A stretch of 22,366 nucleotides of DNA from NCBI GenBank assembly GCA_964461835.1, contig CAYWVO010000049.1, forward strand, positions 1-22,366, given 5' to 3'. Positions 1 through 6,410 of the stretch are shown here, one piece after another. The stretch comes from CAYWVO01 sp964461835. Lineage in GTDB: Bacteria; Zixibacteria; MSB-5A5; WJJR01; JAJRUJ01. Position numbers and translations under genes: made by a program. The notes beneath the pieces are model-generated. The model had not been told where the DNA came from, did no database searches, and worked only from the letters and a program-made list of their open reading frames with translations. Position 1 is the stretch's first letter. Every line of letters starts with the position of its first letter.

Positions 1-263
1 GCCGGTCCGCACGCGCGACCGGCCGCCACCGGTCATCCGCTTCCCGCGCAACGTCGGGTTTCTCCGTGCGTTGGCACCCATCGCTGTCAGCCTGATCGCT
101 GACGTGCGCCAGCACTATATAGCTTGTGATTTGCTGGTCACGGCGGATCTTGTTGATCCCTTGCTTCGCAAGGGCAACTGGATTCCTGCCTCCGCAGGAA
201 TGACACCCTAACAATTATTTGCCAAACTTAATCGCTTCACCACCCGACCAGCGCCCACCATTC
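1..263. other. Left-edge intergenic or partial region
   Basis: No gene can be called with confidence. A plus-strand frame is open from the edge (base 2) to a TAA at 209-211, and a minus-strand frame over the same bases is also open to the edge. In GC-rich DNA neither proves coding. The plus frame ends by reading through the repeat at 158-201, giving the tail WIPASAGMTP, which suggests that at least its end is repeat-derived. The region lies downstream of the minus-strand PrpD-like gene. It could hold the end of a gene outside the window or a dispersed repeat. Confidence 0.3.
158..201. repeat. Tandem hairpin repeat
   Basis: There are two adjacent perfect stem-loops. The first is CCCTTGC-ttc-GCAAGGG at 158-174. 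The second is ATTCCTGC-ctcc-GCAGGAAT at 182-201, followed by GACA. The second has the form of the common bacterial intergenic palindromes that read ATTCC..GC-loop-GC..GGAATGAC, such as neisserial dRS3-like repeats. That is a resemblance only. No T-tract follows on either strand, so it is a poor intrinsic terminator, although it sits at the 3' side of the PrpD-like gene. Confidence 0.6.
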
Positions 264-1661
264 CTACTTTCCGCCGAAAGACCAGGAGGTGTCTTTGAGC
301 ACCATGGCCTCTAACAGGGGTTTAATGTCACGCGCCTCATCGAATTTCCAGATGGCCTCTTTCACTTTGGCTCGCTGGGCCTCCGGAAACGCCTCCTGGG
401 TGAGAGCGTCGAATTTTTCTTCGAGTTCCTCGTCGGTCATGGTATTACGCGGATCACCTTTTGGATAGTCAACCTGAGTTGTGACCGTGTTACCGTCGAT
501 AGTAGTGATTTCCACAATGGACGGTTTCTTCTCCGGGAATATCTTTTCCAGTTCAGGATCGGCTACCACCGTGATTTTCGGCAGCAGCTCGCGCAGTTTG
601 GGATCGTGGATTTTCTCCTGCGTGAACTGCAGTGGGGTGATCTGGCGATCGAGGATGGCGGCGGAAACCACGTAGGGCAGCGAGTGATCGGCGGTTTCTT
701 TGGTTTCCGGGTGGTATTTGGTTTCATCGGCCAGGATATCCGCGGCACGGGCGATGGTTTTGACCGTGACCGCTTGGACCGCCTCCGGTTTGATATCATG
801 TTCTTTGACCAGTTGCAGTGTGGCGGTAATATGGGAATGGGTCAGGGCCTCGGTCGGGAATGCCTTGAAGGCGCACTGGGTGATTCGCCAGGAATCGCCG
901 AGACCGTCGGTCAGTTTGCCCATGTCGTAGCCCTCGCCCATCTGCCGGCAGATACCCTCTTTGCCCTCGAAGATTGCCTCGGTGCCGATATAGCCACGTT
1001 TGGCCAGGAGGGCGGCAAAGACACCGGTGGAGGAGGCCATCGGATCGACCGTGTTCTTCATCATGGTCAGCTTGCCGGCGGCGACTGCACCCAGGGTTGA
1101 ATTATGGGAGCCATTGATGCCGACAGCATTGACTGTCTGATCGACCGTGTTGCCCATCAGGAACGAGGCCACCACCGGCGAGGCCAACTGAGTCAGCGTT
1201 GCATGATGCCAGCCGCGCTCGCGGATGCCGGGAACGGCAAATTCACACAAGCGCATTTCCAGTTCGTACGCCAGCACAATCGCGGTGAGAATATCTTTGC
1301 TCGATTTCCCTTCATATTCACCAACCGAGGTGGCGACCGGGATTAAATCCGACGGATGTGACGGGTCCTGCACCCAGTAGATATCGTTGTAATCCATCAC
1401 GCGGACCTTCAGGGCGTTGAGCAGGGTCGCCGCCACAAGGTCCATTTTCTTTTGCTCACCGTAAATCGTCGCTTGTGGTTCGCCCCCCAGGTGATCGAGC
1501 GTCTCGCGCATGATCAGAATATCTTCGTGATGCGAGCCGCCAATCGCGCACCCGATTGAATCCAGCAAAAAGCGTTTCGCGCAGTGAATGGCTTCATCAG
1601 AAATGTGTTCGAATTTCAATCCCGCAGCAAATTCCGCCCAAATTCGGGAAATCGTGGACAT
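264..1661 (-). CDS. MmgE/PrpD family protein (2-methylcitrate dehydratase-like)
   Basis: This 465-residue protein has the length and layout of the MmgE/PrpD family, whose members include 2-methylcitrate dehydratase and cis-aconitate decarboxylase. Visible family features are the N-terminal all-helical part (AKRFLLDSIGCAIGG, residues about 28-42), a conserved MDYNDIYW-x-HPSDLIPVA stretch near residues 89-109, and the AFKAFPTEALTHSHI segment that opens the smaller lid domain. The ATG at 1661 is preceded by GGAGGG four bases upstream, which supports this start. The gene lies 47 bp downstream of lpdA on the same strand and may be co-transcribed with it. No methylcitrate synthase or methylisocitrate lyase gene is nearby, so the substrate cannot be assigned and a propionate role is only a possibility. 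The protein is probably cytoplasmic. Confidence 0.88.
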   Translation of the reverse strand: MSTISRIWAEFAAGLKFEHISDEAIHCAKRFLLDSIGCAIGGSHHEDILIMRETLDHLGGEPQATIYGEQKKMDLVAATLLNALKVRVMDYNDIYWVQDPSHPSDLIPVATSVGEYEGKSSKDILTAIVLAYELEMRLCEFAVPGIRERGWHHATLTQLASPVVASFLMGNTVDQTVNAVGINGSHNSTLGAVAAGKLTMMKNTVDPMASSTGVFAALLAKRGYIGTEAIFEGKEGICRQMGEGYDMGKLTDGLGDSWRITQCAFKAFPTEALTHSHITATLQLVKEHDIKPEAVQAVTVKTIARAADILADETKYHPETKETADHSLPYVVSAAILDRQITPLQFTQEKIHDPKLRELLPKITVVADPELEKIFPEKKPSIVEITTIDGNTVTTQVDYPKGDPRNTMTDEELEEKFDALTQEAFPEAQRAKVKEAIWKFDEARDIKPLLEAMVLKDTSWSFGGK

Positions 1662-1708
1662 AGTACCCTCCAGCGAGCATTATTGACGCCCGCAACGGTT
1701 AACATGAT

Positions 1709-3115
1709 TTATTTCTTTACGCCGTGAACCGCGCTGTCGTTGACATCCAGCGCCGCCTCCAACACCGCCTCGGAAATGGTCGGGTGGACATGAATCGTGG
1801 CGGCCAGATCGCTTGCCTTCGCTCGCAAGTGCATAGCCACCGCGACTTCGCCAATAATATCCCCGGCGTTCGGTCCGGCGATATGGGCCCCGAGGAGTTC
1901 ATCCGTTTCCGGGTGCGCGATAATTTTGGCGAAGCCGTCACCGTGCCCGGTCGCCACTGCCTTACCGATTGCTTGCAGGGACATCCGCCCGATTTTGACT
2001 CTGCCGTATATTTCCGTCGCTTCTTTTTCGGTCAATCCTACCGAGGCTAACTCGGGGTGCGTAAACACCGCACCCGGCAGCGACCAGTAGTCCATTTTGA
2101 TCTGGTGGCCGGCGATGACTTCAGCGGCGACATGACCTTCACGGGACGCCTTGTGCGCCAATAGCTTGCCGCCGACTACATCCCCAATGGCATATACGCC
2201 CGGCACATTGGTCTGCATGGTGTCATCGACGGTAATGAAACCACGTTTGTCAGTCTGGATACCAAGATCTTCCAGGCCCAGATTCCGAGTGTTGGGTTTC
2301 ATGCCGATGCTGACCATAACCCGATCGCAGGTAATCACTTCCGTCTCGGAATCATCTGCCGCGCTAATCGTGACCGTAAGTTCATCGCCGTCGCGTCCGT
2401 CAATAGCAGTAACTTTCGATCCGGTCTTGACAGTCATCTTGCGTTTGGTGAACGCAGTTTCAATTGCCGCGGAGAGGTCCGTGTCCATGCCTGGCACGAG
2501 GGTCGGCAGTAATTCAACCACCGTGATTTCCGTGCCCAGCGCGTGATAGACTTCTGCCATCTCCAGGCCGATCGCACCGCCGCCGATGACAATCATCTTC
2601 TTGGGCACATCCGGCAGATTCAACGCCTCATCGTAGGTGATAACCTGCTCGCCGTCCGGTTCCAACCCCGGCAGCACGATCGGGGAAGAGCCGGTGGCAA
2701 TAATAATGTGCTTCGCCTTCACGGTCTCGATCGCGCCGTCTTTTCCAGTCACGCTAATTTCAGTCGGCGAGGTTAGTTTCCCGCAGCCGGTGACCAGGTC
2801 GATGCCGTTTTCACGAAAAAGGTATTCGATGGCTTTTACCATCCGCAGGACGACACGCTCTTTGCGTTTGCGCAGGATGTTGAAATCGATGCGGGGATTA
2901 TCAACCAGCAAACCGAAACTGGCGAGGTTTTTCAAATCGAGGTATGTCCCCGCCGCATACAGCAGGGCCTTGGAGGGGATACAGCCACAGTTGGTGCAGA
3001 CGCCCCCGGCTTTATCCTGCTCGATGACGACGGTTCTTAAGCCCAGATGCGTGGCGACCAGCGCGGCAACGTAGCCACCGGGCCCCGCACCCAGGATTGC
3101 GCAATCGTAGGTCAC
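1709..3115 (-). CDS. lpdA: Dihydrolipoyl dehydrogenase (E3/L protein)
   Basis: This 468-residue FAD- and NAD-dependent flavoprotein reoxidises dihydrolipoamide in 2-oxoacid dehydrogenase complexes or the glycine cleavage system. The sequence shows the FAD-binding GAGPGGY at residues 9-15, the redox pair C40 and C45 in GGVCTNCGCIPSK, a second dinucleotide site GGGAIGLEMAE, an ATG-like segment (IIATGSSP), YAIGDVVGG for FAD, and the C-terminal HVHPTISE with the catalytic base at H444 and its partner E449. C43, lying between the redox cysteines, is unusual. Translation starts at GTG 3115, with AAGGAAG five bases upstream. The glycine dehydrogenase subunit gcvPB is also in this window but about 10 kb away, and no E1/E2 genes are adjacent, so the complex served is unknown. 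Confidence 0.95.
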   Translation of the reverse strand: MTYDCAILGAGPGGYVAALVATHLGLRTVVIEQDKAGGVCTNCGCIPSKALLYAAGTYLDLKNLASFGLLVDNPRIDFNILRKRKERVVLRMVKAIEYLFRENGIDLVTGCGKLTSPTEISVTGKDGAIETVKAKHIIIATGSSPIVLPGLEPDGEQVITYDEALNLPDVPKKMIVIGGGAIGLEMAEVYHALGTEITVVELLPTLVPGMDTDLSAAIETAFTKRKMTVKTGSKVTAIDGRDGDELTVTISAADDSETEVITCDRVMVSIGMKPNTRNLGLEDLGIQTDKRGFITVDDTMQTNVPGVYAIGDVVGGKLLAHKASREGHVAAEVIAGHQIKMDYWSLPGAVFTHPELASVGLTEKEATEIYGRVKIGRMSLQAIGKAVATGHGDGFAKIIAHPETDELLGAHIAGPNAGDIIGEVAVAMHLRAKASDLAATIHVHPTISEAVLEAALDVNDSAVHGVKK

Positions 3116-3219
3116 TCGGTCTTCCTTTCGTTTCTTTGTCCTCAGGTACGGGGCAAAGAATTATCCAGCCTGATCGAAGTCAAGCGCCCGCGATTATGGG
3201 CATGCGGAATGTCCTATTA

Positions 3220-3249
3220 TTGACAGGACACCTGGTCGATAGCTACAAT
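3220..3249 (+). promoter_or_regulatory. Putative sigma70-type promoter for the FemAB-like gene
   Basis: The sequence TTGACA (3220-3225), an 18-base spacer and TACAAT (3244-3249) match the consensus at 6/6 and 5/6 positions. The -35 box lies inside an inverted repeat, TGTCCT (3210-3215) and AGGACA (3225-3230), which could be a repressor site. Transcription would start near 3256, so the repeat at 3305-3439 would lie in a leader of about 220 nt. Confidence 0.5.
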
Positions 3250-3304
3250 GATAAGTCACGGTGATCGTGGTTCCGGCATGATCGTGGGGGAAAAGTGTAA
3301 AGGG

Positions 3305-3439
3305 GTAGCCCACCCAGAGTGAGAAGTCTGTCAAGACTTCGATCGCCGGGTCGGTCGGTAACTTAATCGCGAGGTTTATAGGCCCACCCGACGCGTCACG
3401 CGCGTACCGCACATGCCGCTTTGGGTGGGGTACCAGATT
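3305..3439 (+). repeat. Structured repeat element, copy 1
   Basis: This copy is bounded by imperfect terminal inverted repeats: GTAGCCCACCCAGAG (3305-3319) against CTTTGGGTGGGGTAC (3419-3433), 13/15 paired. Inside is a perfect hairpin GAAGTCT-gtca-AGACTTC (3323-3340). A further pairing, CGGGTCGG (3347-3354) with CCCACCCG (3383-3390), has one mismatch. Bases 3305-3363 match 4665-4723 with three substitutions in 59, and the right ends also match (17/21). The interior differs in length between copies. It may be a MITE-like element or a structured leader RNA. Confidence 0.75.
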
Positions 3440-3475
3440 CCGATTGAGATTAACAAGGCCAAGGGCGGCAGACAC

Positions 3476-4516
3476 ATGGCCAAAGCTGAGATAACTACCC
3501 GAATTCTCCGCGATGAGGAATATCCCCGCTGGAATCAACTGGTCTCTTCCTCACCGCAGGGGAGTATTTACTCCACCCCGGAGTACCTGACAATCCTCTG
3601 CAACGCAACCGGCGGGACATTTGATGTTGTTGGTGTGTTTCGTGGCGAAGAACTTTGCGCCGGTATTGGGCTGTATCGACAAGCCAGCCGTTTCGGGACT
3701 GTCATTTCCAACCGGTTATTGTTGTATTACAACAGTATTATTCTGCCGAAATCGTCCACCCAATATCCCTCTCGTGAGACCGCACGAACATTGGAGGTGT
3801 TGACCGCACTCGAAGAGTACCTTTCCCGGTTGCATGTTGCCCGGCTGCGCGTCCATAGCCGCTGGCCGGGAATGGACGCGCGCGTGTTTGCGGAGCGCGG
3901 CTGGCAGGTGCAACCCACGTACACCTATGTGGTGCCGTTGACTGATCTGGATCAGCTCTGGGAGCGCATGGATAAAAATAGCCGCCGTTTGATTACCCGG
4001 TGCGAAACGCGGGACGTTCGGCTGACAATCGATGATGACTTTGACTCGTTCTACCGTCTGCATTATCAAACACACGTGCGCAAGGGAGCGCCGTTGTATC
4101 TACCGGAGAACCGATATCGGGAATATTTTGCATCGCTTCGTTCGCTGGGCTGGTGTCAGCTGTATCATCTGCGCAACGCTGACGGTCAATCGCTGGCAAC
4201 CCAACTGGTGCTGACCGGCAATCATTCGGTGAGCCATACGGTCTGTGCCGGTGCCAATCCGGATTCTCTGGATTGGGGCACGACTTACTATTTGCGCTGG
4301 CGCACATTTCAGGAACTTGCTGACGCCGGGTATGAAGCGAATGACTTGACTGATGCCGCGTTGAATCCGGTTACCAAATTTAAAAGCCTCCTGGGAGGAA
4401 ATTTGACCATGAACCTGGTGATCTCCCAACCGGATAGGACGCGCTATCGCACGGGGAAAACGATTACGCGCTTTCTTCGGCGGGGCGCAAATTTCCTGCG
4501 CCGACGGCTGAAATGA
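3476..4516 (+). CDS. FemAB/GNAT-like acyltransferase
   Basis: This 346-residue protein resembles the FemAB and BioF2-like branch of the GNAT fold (Acetyltransf_6 type). The residues about 1-150 form one GNAT-like half, with an opening WNQLVSSSPQGSIYSTPEYL, which resembles the family's start. The second half includes DKNSRRLITRC, comparable to the basic LR-x-x-I-x-K motif of the family, then the strand-rich LATQLVLTGNHSVSHTVCAGANPDS and the family-like DLTDAALNPVTKFKSLLGG near the C-terminus. Such proteins attach amino acids to peptidoglycan or act in exopolysaccharide and exosortase loci. No such partner is adjacent, so the substrate is unknown. The ATG at 3476 is preferred because an upstream in-frame ATG at 3413 lies inside the repeat element; AAGGGCGG lies about seven bases upstream of 3476. 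The C-terminus is very basic (RRGANFLRRRLK), suggesting membrane or nucleic-acid contact. Confidence 0.75.
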   Translation: MAKAEITTRILRDEEYPRWNQLVSSSPQGSIYSTPEYLTILCNATGGTFDVVGVFRGEELCAGIGLYRQASRFGTVISNRLLLYYNSIILPKSSTQYPSRETARTLEVLTALEEYLSRLHVARLRVHSRWPGMDARVFAERGWQVQPTYTYVVPLTDLDQLWERMDKNSRRLITRCETRDVRLTIDDDFDSFYRLHYQTHVRKGAPLYLPENRYREYFASLRSLGWCQLYHLRNADGQSLATQLVLTGNHSVSHTVCAGANPDSLDWGTTYYLRWRTFQELADAGYEANDLTDAALNPVTKFKSLLGGNLTMNLVISQPDRTRYRTGKTITRFLRRGANFLRRRLK

Positions 4517-4576
4517 AGTAATTGTTGATCAGGATTCGCCGCAGTGGATGTTAAGAAATGGAAGCTACATGGGCGG

Positions 4577-4620
4577 CAACCTCAAGCAGCCTCCGCTGCG
4601 CGGAGAGCGGCTTGGGGTTG
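4577..4620. repeat. Palindromic hairpin, possible terminator after FemAB-like gene
   Basis: The outer arms CAACCTCAAGC (4577-4587) and GCTTGGGGTTG (4610-4620) pair over 11 positions with one wobble. An inner stem pairs CTCCG (4591-4595) with CGGAG (4601-4605). The same outer-arm sequence, CAACCCCAA, occurs in the hairpin at 11703-11747, so both appear to belong to one dispersed repeat family. It lies 60 bp after the acyltransferase stop codon but has no T-tract. Confidence 0.6.
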
Positions 4621-4632
4621 GCAATCCGACAC

Positions 4633-4662
4633 TTGCACTTAATAACTGAAAGCCGGTATTAT
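4633..4662 (+). promoter_or_regulatory. Putative promoter of the metal-uptake cluster
   Basis: The sequence TTGCAC (4633-4638), an 18-base spacer and TATTAT (4657-4662) give a weak -35 (3/6) and a good -10 (5/6). A start near 4669 would place nearly all of repeat copy 2 (4665-4765) in the leader of the gene at 4896. This repeats the arrangement found before the acyltransferase gene. Confidence 0.35.
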
Positions 4663-4664
4663 GA

Positions 4665-4765
4665 GTAGCCCACCTAGGGTGAGAAGTCTGTCAAGACTTC
4701 GATCGCCGGGTGGGTCGGTAACTACACCTTTCCGGTCCTCGTCACTCTGGGTTGGCTACGAGATT
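4665..4765 (+). repeat. Structured repeat element, copy 2
   Basis: This is the second copy of the element at 3305-3439. Its termini are GTAGCCCACCTAGGG (4665-4679) and CTCTGGGTTGGCTAC (4745-4759), which pair at 12 of 15 positions. The inner hairpin GAAGTCT-gtca-AGACTTC (4683-4700) is identical to copy 1, including the loop. The interior is about 34 bp shorter than in copy 1. The copy lies between a promoter-like sequence and the small membrane protein gene. Confidence 0.75.
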
Positions 4766-4895
4766 AATTCTCATACGTGTAGGTCGAGTTGCGGAGTCAG
4801 TCGCACTTCGCGGGACGAACGTAGAAATCCGACACCATCACTACAAAACCTCGCGGTGTCACGTACTAATGCAAACGGTCGATGAGGATTGTTCT

Positions 4896-5189
4896 ATGAC
4901 GGGTCAAACCCACAAACGCTATATCAACTGGTTACTCCTCCTCAGCGCATTCGTGCTTCTGGGCGCCTTCGCTGCCCTGACCGGTCACACGTTACTTCAT
5001 CACCACGACATTGAACGCACAACATCTTGCGATATTTGCCAGGCGTTCACGTCCTGGGCCCCGGCTGCGGCAATTTTCTACGCGGCGCTCATCCCCGGTG
5101 TTATTGCGGCACGCCCGCATGATTACGTTCAGCGATTGAGCCGGGTTCAATACGCTGCCAGCTTTAACCTCCGCGCTCCTCCGCAGTAA
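4896..5189 (+). CDS. Small His/Cys membrane protein of the metal-uptake cluster
   Basis: This 97-residue protein is not assigned to a named family with confidence; it loosely recalls DUF2946-type small proteins of metal loci. An N-terminal hydrophobic segment (NWLLLLSAFVLLGAFAALTG, residues 11-30) is followed by HTLLHHHDIE and then SCDICQ, a CxxC pair at C45 and C48. A second hydrophobic stretch runs through residues 53-71, and the tail is polar. The His cluster and CxxC next to a membrane segment suggest metal binding outside the inner membrane. The ATG at 4896 is chosen because GAGG lies eight bases upstream and because the longer in-frame open region runs back to the repeat and has no protein features. 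It is followed 65 bp later by the outer-membrane barrel gene and is probably co-transcribed with it. Confidence 0.7.
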   Translation: MTGQTHKRYINWLLLLSAFVLLGAFAALTGHTLLHHHDIERTTSCDICQAFTSWAPAAAIFYAALIPGVIAARPHDYVQRLSRVQYAASFNLRAPPQ

Positions 5190-5254
5190 GACGATATACA
5201 TCTCGCTCATTCGTCAACGTTGTAGACGACCTAACTACTTTGGAGGGGGACTCT

Positions 5255-6388
5255 ATGTTGAGACGTCGATGTCTCATTGTCCATATGTTTGCTCTGTGGT
5301 TGTTTCTGGGGCCAGTCATCCCTGGGCAGGCACAGACGACGGTCAACCCTGATATCTCGGTTATCGGGGATATTCGCGGCATGACCGCCGACCGACCTGA
5401 GGAAATTGGTCTCGAACGAAAGTACGAGTACGAATTTTATGAACTCGAACTGGCGGTGCAGGGATATCTCAATCCGTATGCCCGCGGGGACGTCTTCCTG
5501 GCGTGGCACGGCGAACATGCCGAGGTTGAGGAAGCCTTTGTTACCTTCGAACGCGGGTTACCGTGGGGCTTGTCCGCCCGCGCAGGACGGTACCTGGGAA
5601 ATTTCGGCCGCTTGAATTTGCTCCACCCCCACGCCTTTTCGTTTATTGAACGCCCCCTGGTACACACCGTGTATTTTGGTGCTGAGGGGTTCCGCGATGA
5701 CGGGTTTTCATTGCGCTGGCTGTTGCCGCTGGAAACCGTCTATACTGAATTGTCCGTCGATGTGTTGCGGGGAAATGTGTTTACCGGAGGTCATGTCCAC
5801 CTCGACCATGAACATGAAAGCGAGGAAGCAGGGGCCACACCGGATTTCGGTCTGTTATCCCATGTCTCGGCGGCGGGCGCTCTTGGTGAGTTCTCCGAAC
5901 TGGCGGTAGGTGGTTCGTTCGCCTACGGTCACCATGATCCGGCGGAAAACCTGAAATCGCTGTTAGTCGGCGGCGATCTTAAGTACCGCTCCAGGCCGGA
6001 TCGATATACCTCGCTCACCATTATAGCGGAGGGGATCATTAACCGCCGCGATATGGCAGAACACCATCACCAGGAAAACGAAGGCGAGGAGCATCACGAG
6101 GAAGAAGAAACATCAACTGAGACCTTCTTCGGTGGCTATGGGGTGATTGATTACCAATTTAAGCAGCGGTTTAATGTGGGGGCGAAGTTCGATTATCTCC
6201 AGCCTCTCGAGGATAAAGGCAACACGACGACGCAGGCACAGCTTTTTGTCGGTTTTGCACCGGTGGAGGAAACGTCCCTGATCCGGCTCACCGGCTACTA
6301 TCGCGACTCAGACGAAGGTGAGGGAGTGTTCGGCGGGATGGTGCAATTGATCTTTTCGCTCGGGCCGCATCGTCCGCATTATTTCTAA
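5255..6388 (+). CDS. Outer-membrane beta-barrel protein with His/Glu-rich loops
   Basis: This 377-residue protein has a signal peptide (MLRRRCLIVHMFALWLFLGP.., likely cut after GQA, residues 24-26). Alternating hydrophobic and polar strands follow, and the protein ends in phenylalanine, as outer-membrane barrels do. Two acidic His-rich segments stand out: HVHLDHEHESEE (180-191) and EHHHQENEGEEHHEEEE (269-285). They are probably extracellular or periplasmic loops that bind divalent metal. No TonB box or plug domain is visible, so it looks like a porin-type barrel rather than a TonB receptor. The ATG at 5255 has GGAGGGGG just upstream; an in-frame TTG at 5240 would place that site inside the gene. 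The next gene, 22 bp on, is a metal-binding lipoprotein-like transporter component, so a role in zinc or manganese entry is inferred. Confidence 0.78.
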   Translation: MLRRRCLIVHMFALWLFLGPVIPGQAQTTVNPDISVIGDIRGMTADRPEEIGLERKYEYEFYELELAVQGYLNPYARGDVFLAWHGEHAEVEEAFVTFERGLPWGLSARAGRYLGNFGRLNLLHPHAFSFIERPLVHTVYFGAEGFRDDGFSLRWLLPLETVYTELSVDVLRGNVFTGGHVHLDHEHESEEAGATPDFGLLSHVSAAGALGEFSELAVGGSFAYGHHDPAENLKSLLVGGDLKYRSRPDRYTSLTIIAEGIINRRDMAEHHHQENEGEEHHEEEETSTETFFGGYGVIDYQFKQRFNVGAKFDYLQPLEDKGNTTTQAQLFVGFAPVEETSLIRLTGYYRDSDEGEGVFGGMVQLIFSLGPHRPHYF

Positions 6389-6410
6389 CCAACGGCAAGG
6401 AGCCAATGTG

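Larger units (their letters stand above)
3116..3475. other. Divergent intergenic region, lpdA / acyltransferase
   Basis: This 360-bp region lies between divergent genes. From left to right it holds the lpdA ribosome-binding site, a small palindrome (TGTCCT at 3210-3215 paired with AGGACA at 3225-3230), a good sigma70-type promoter for the rightward gene (3220-3249), and the structured repeat element at 3305-3439. Open frames crossing it on either strand run through the repeat and have no recognisable protein features. Confidence 0.6.
4517..4895. other. Intergenic region upstream of the metal-uptake cluster
   Basis: This 379-bp region contains a terminator-like palindrome (4577-4620), a promoter-like sequence (4633-4662), the second structured repeat copy (4665-4765), and then about 130 bp of leader before the ATG at 4896. 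An imperfect inverted repeat GAGATTAATTCTC (4760-4772) could be an operator, but it matches no regulator that I can name. Open frames across the repeat show no protein features. Confidence 0.55.

Noticed and set aside
2..211. Plus-strand frame open from the window edge, about 69 codons
   Set aside because: It has no recognisable motif, a minus-strand frame over the same bases is equally open, and its end is translated repeat sequence.
3116..3185. Leftward promoter for lpdA using TTGACT near 3178 and GATAAT
   Set aside because: The spacing between the boxes is only about 12 bases, too short for a normal sigma70 promoter.
3194..3538. Minus-strand open frame of 114 codons
   Set aside because: It runs through the structured repeat, the promoter region and the start of the acyltransferase gene, with no protein features of its own.
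3305..4765. CRISPR array or insertion sequence around the repeat pair
   Set aside because: There are only two copies 1360 bp apart with a gene between, no regular spacers, and no transposase gene.
4760..4772. Inverted repeat GAGATTAATTCTC considered as a Zur/Fur-type operator
   Set aside because: The arms are only four bases with an imperfect centre, it does not match a metalloregulator consensus that I can state, and part of it belongs to the repeat element.
4661..4885. Plus-strand open frame of 74 codons before the small membrane protein
   Set aside because: It is mostly translated repeat copy 2, rich in Ser and Arg, and has no ribosome-binding site or family resemblance.
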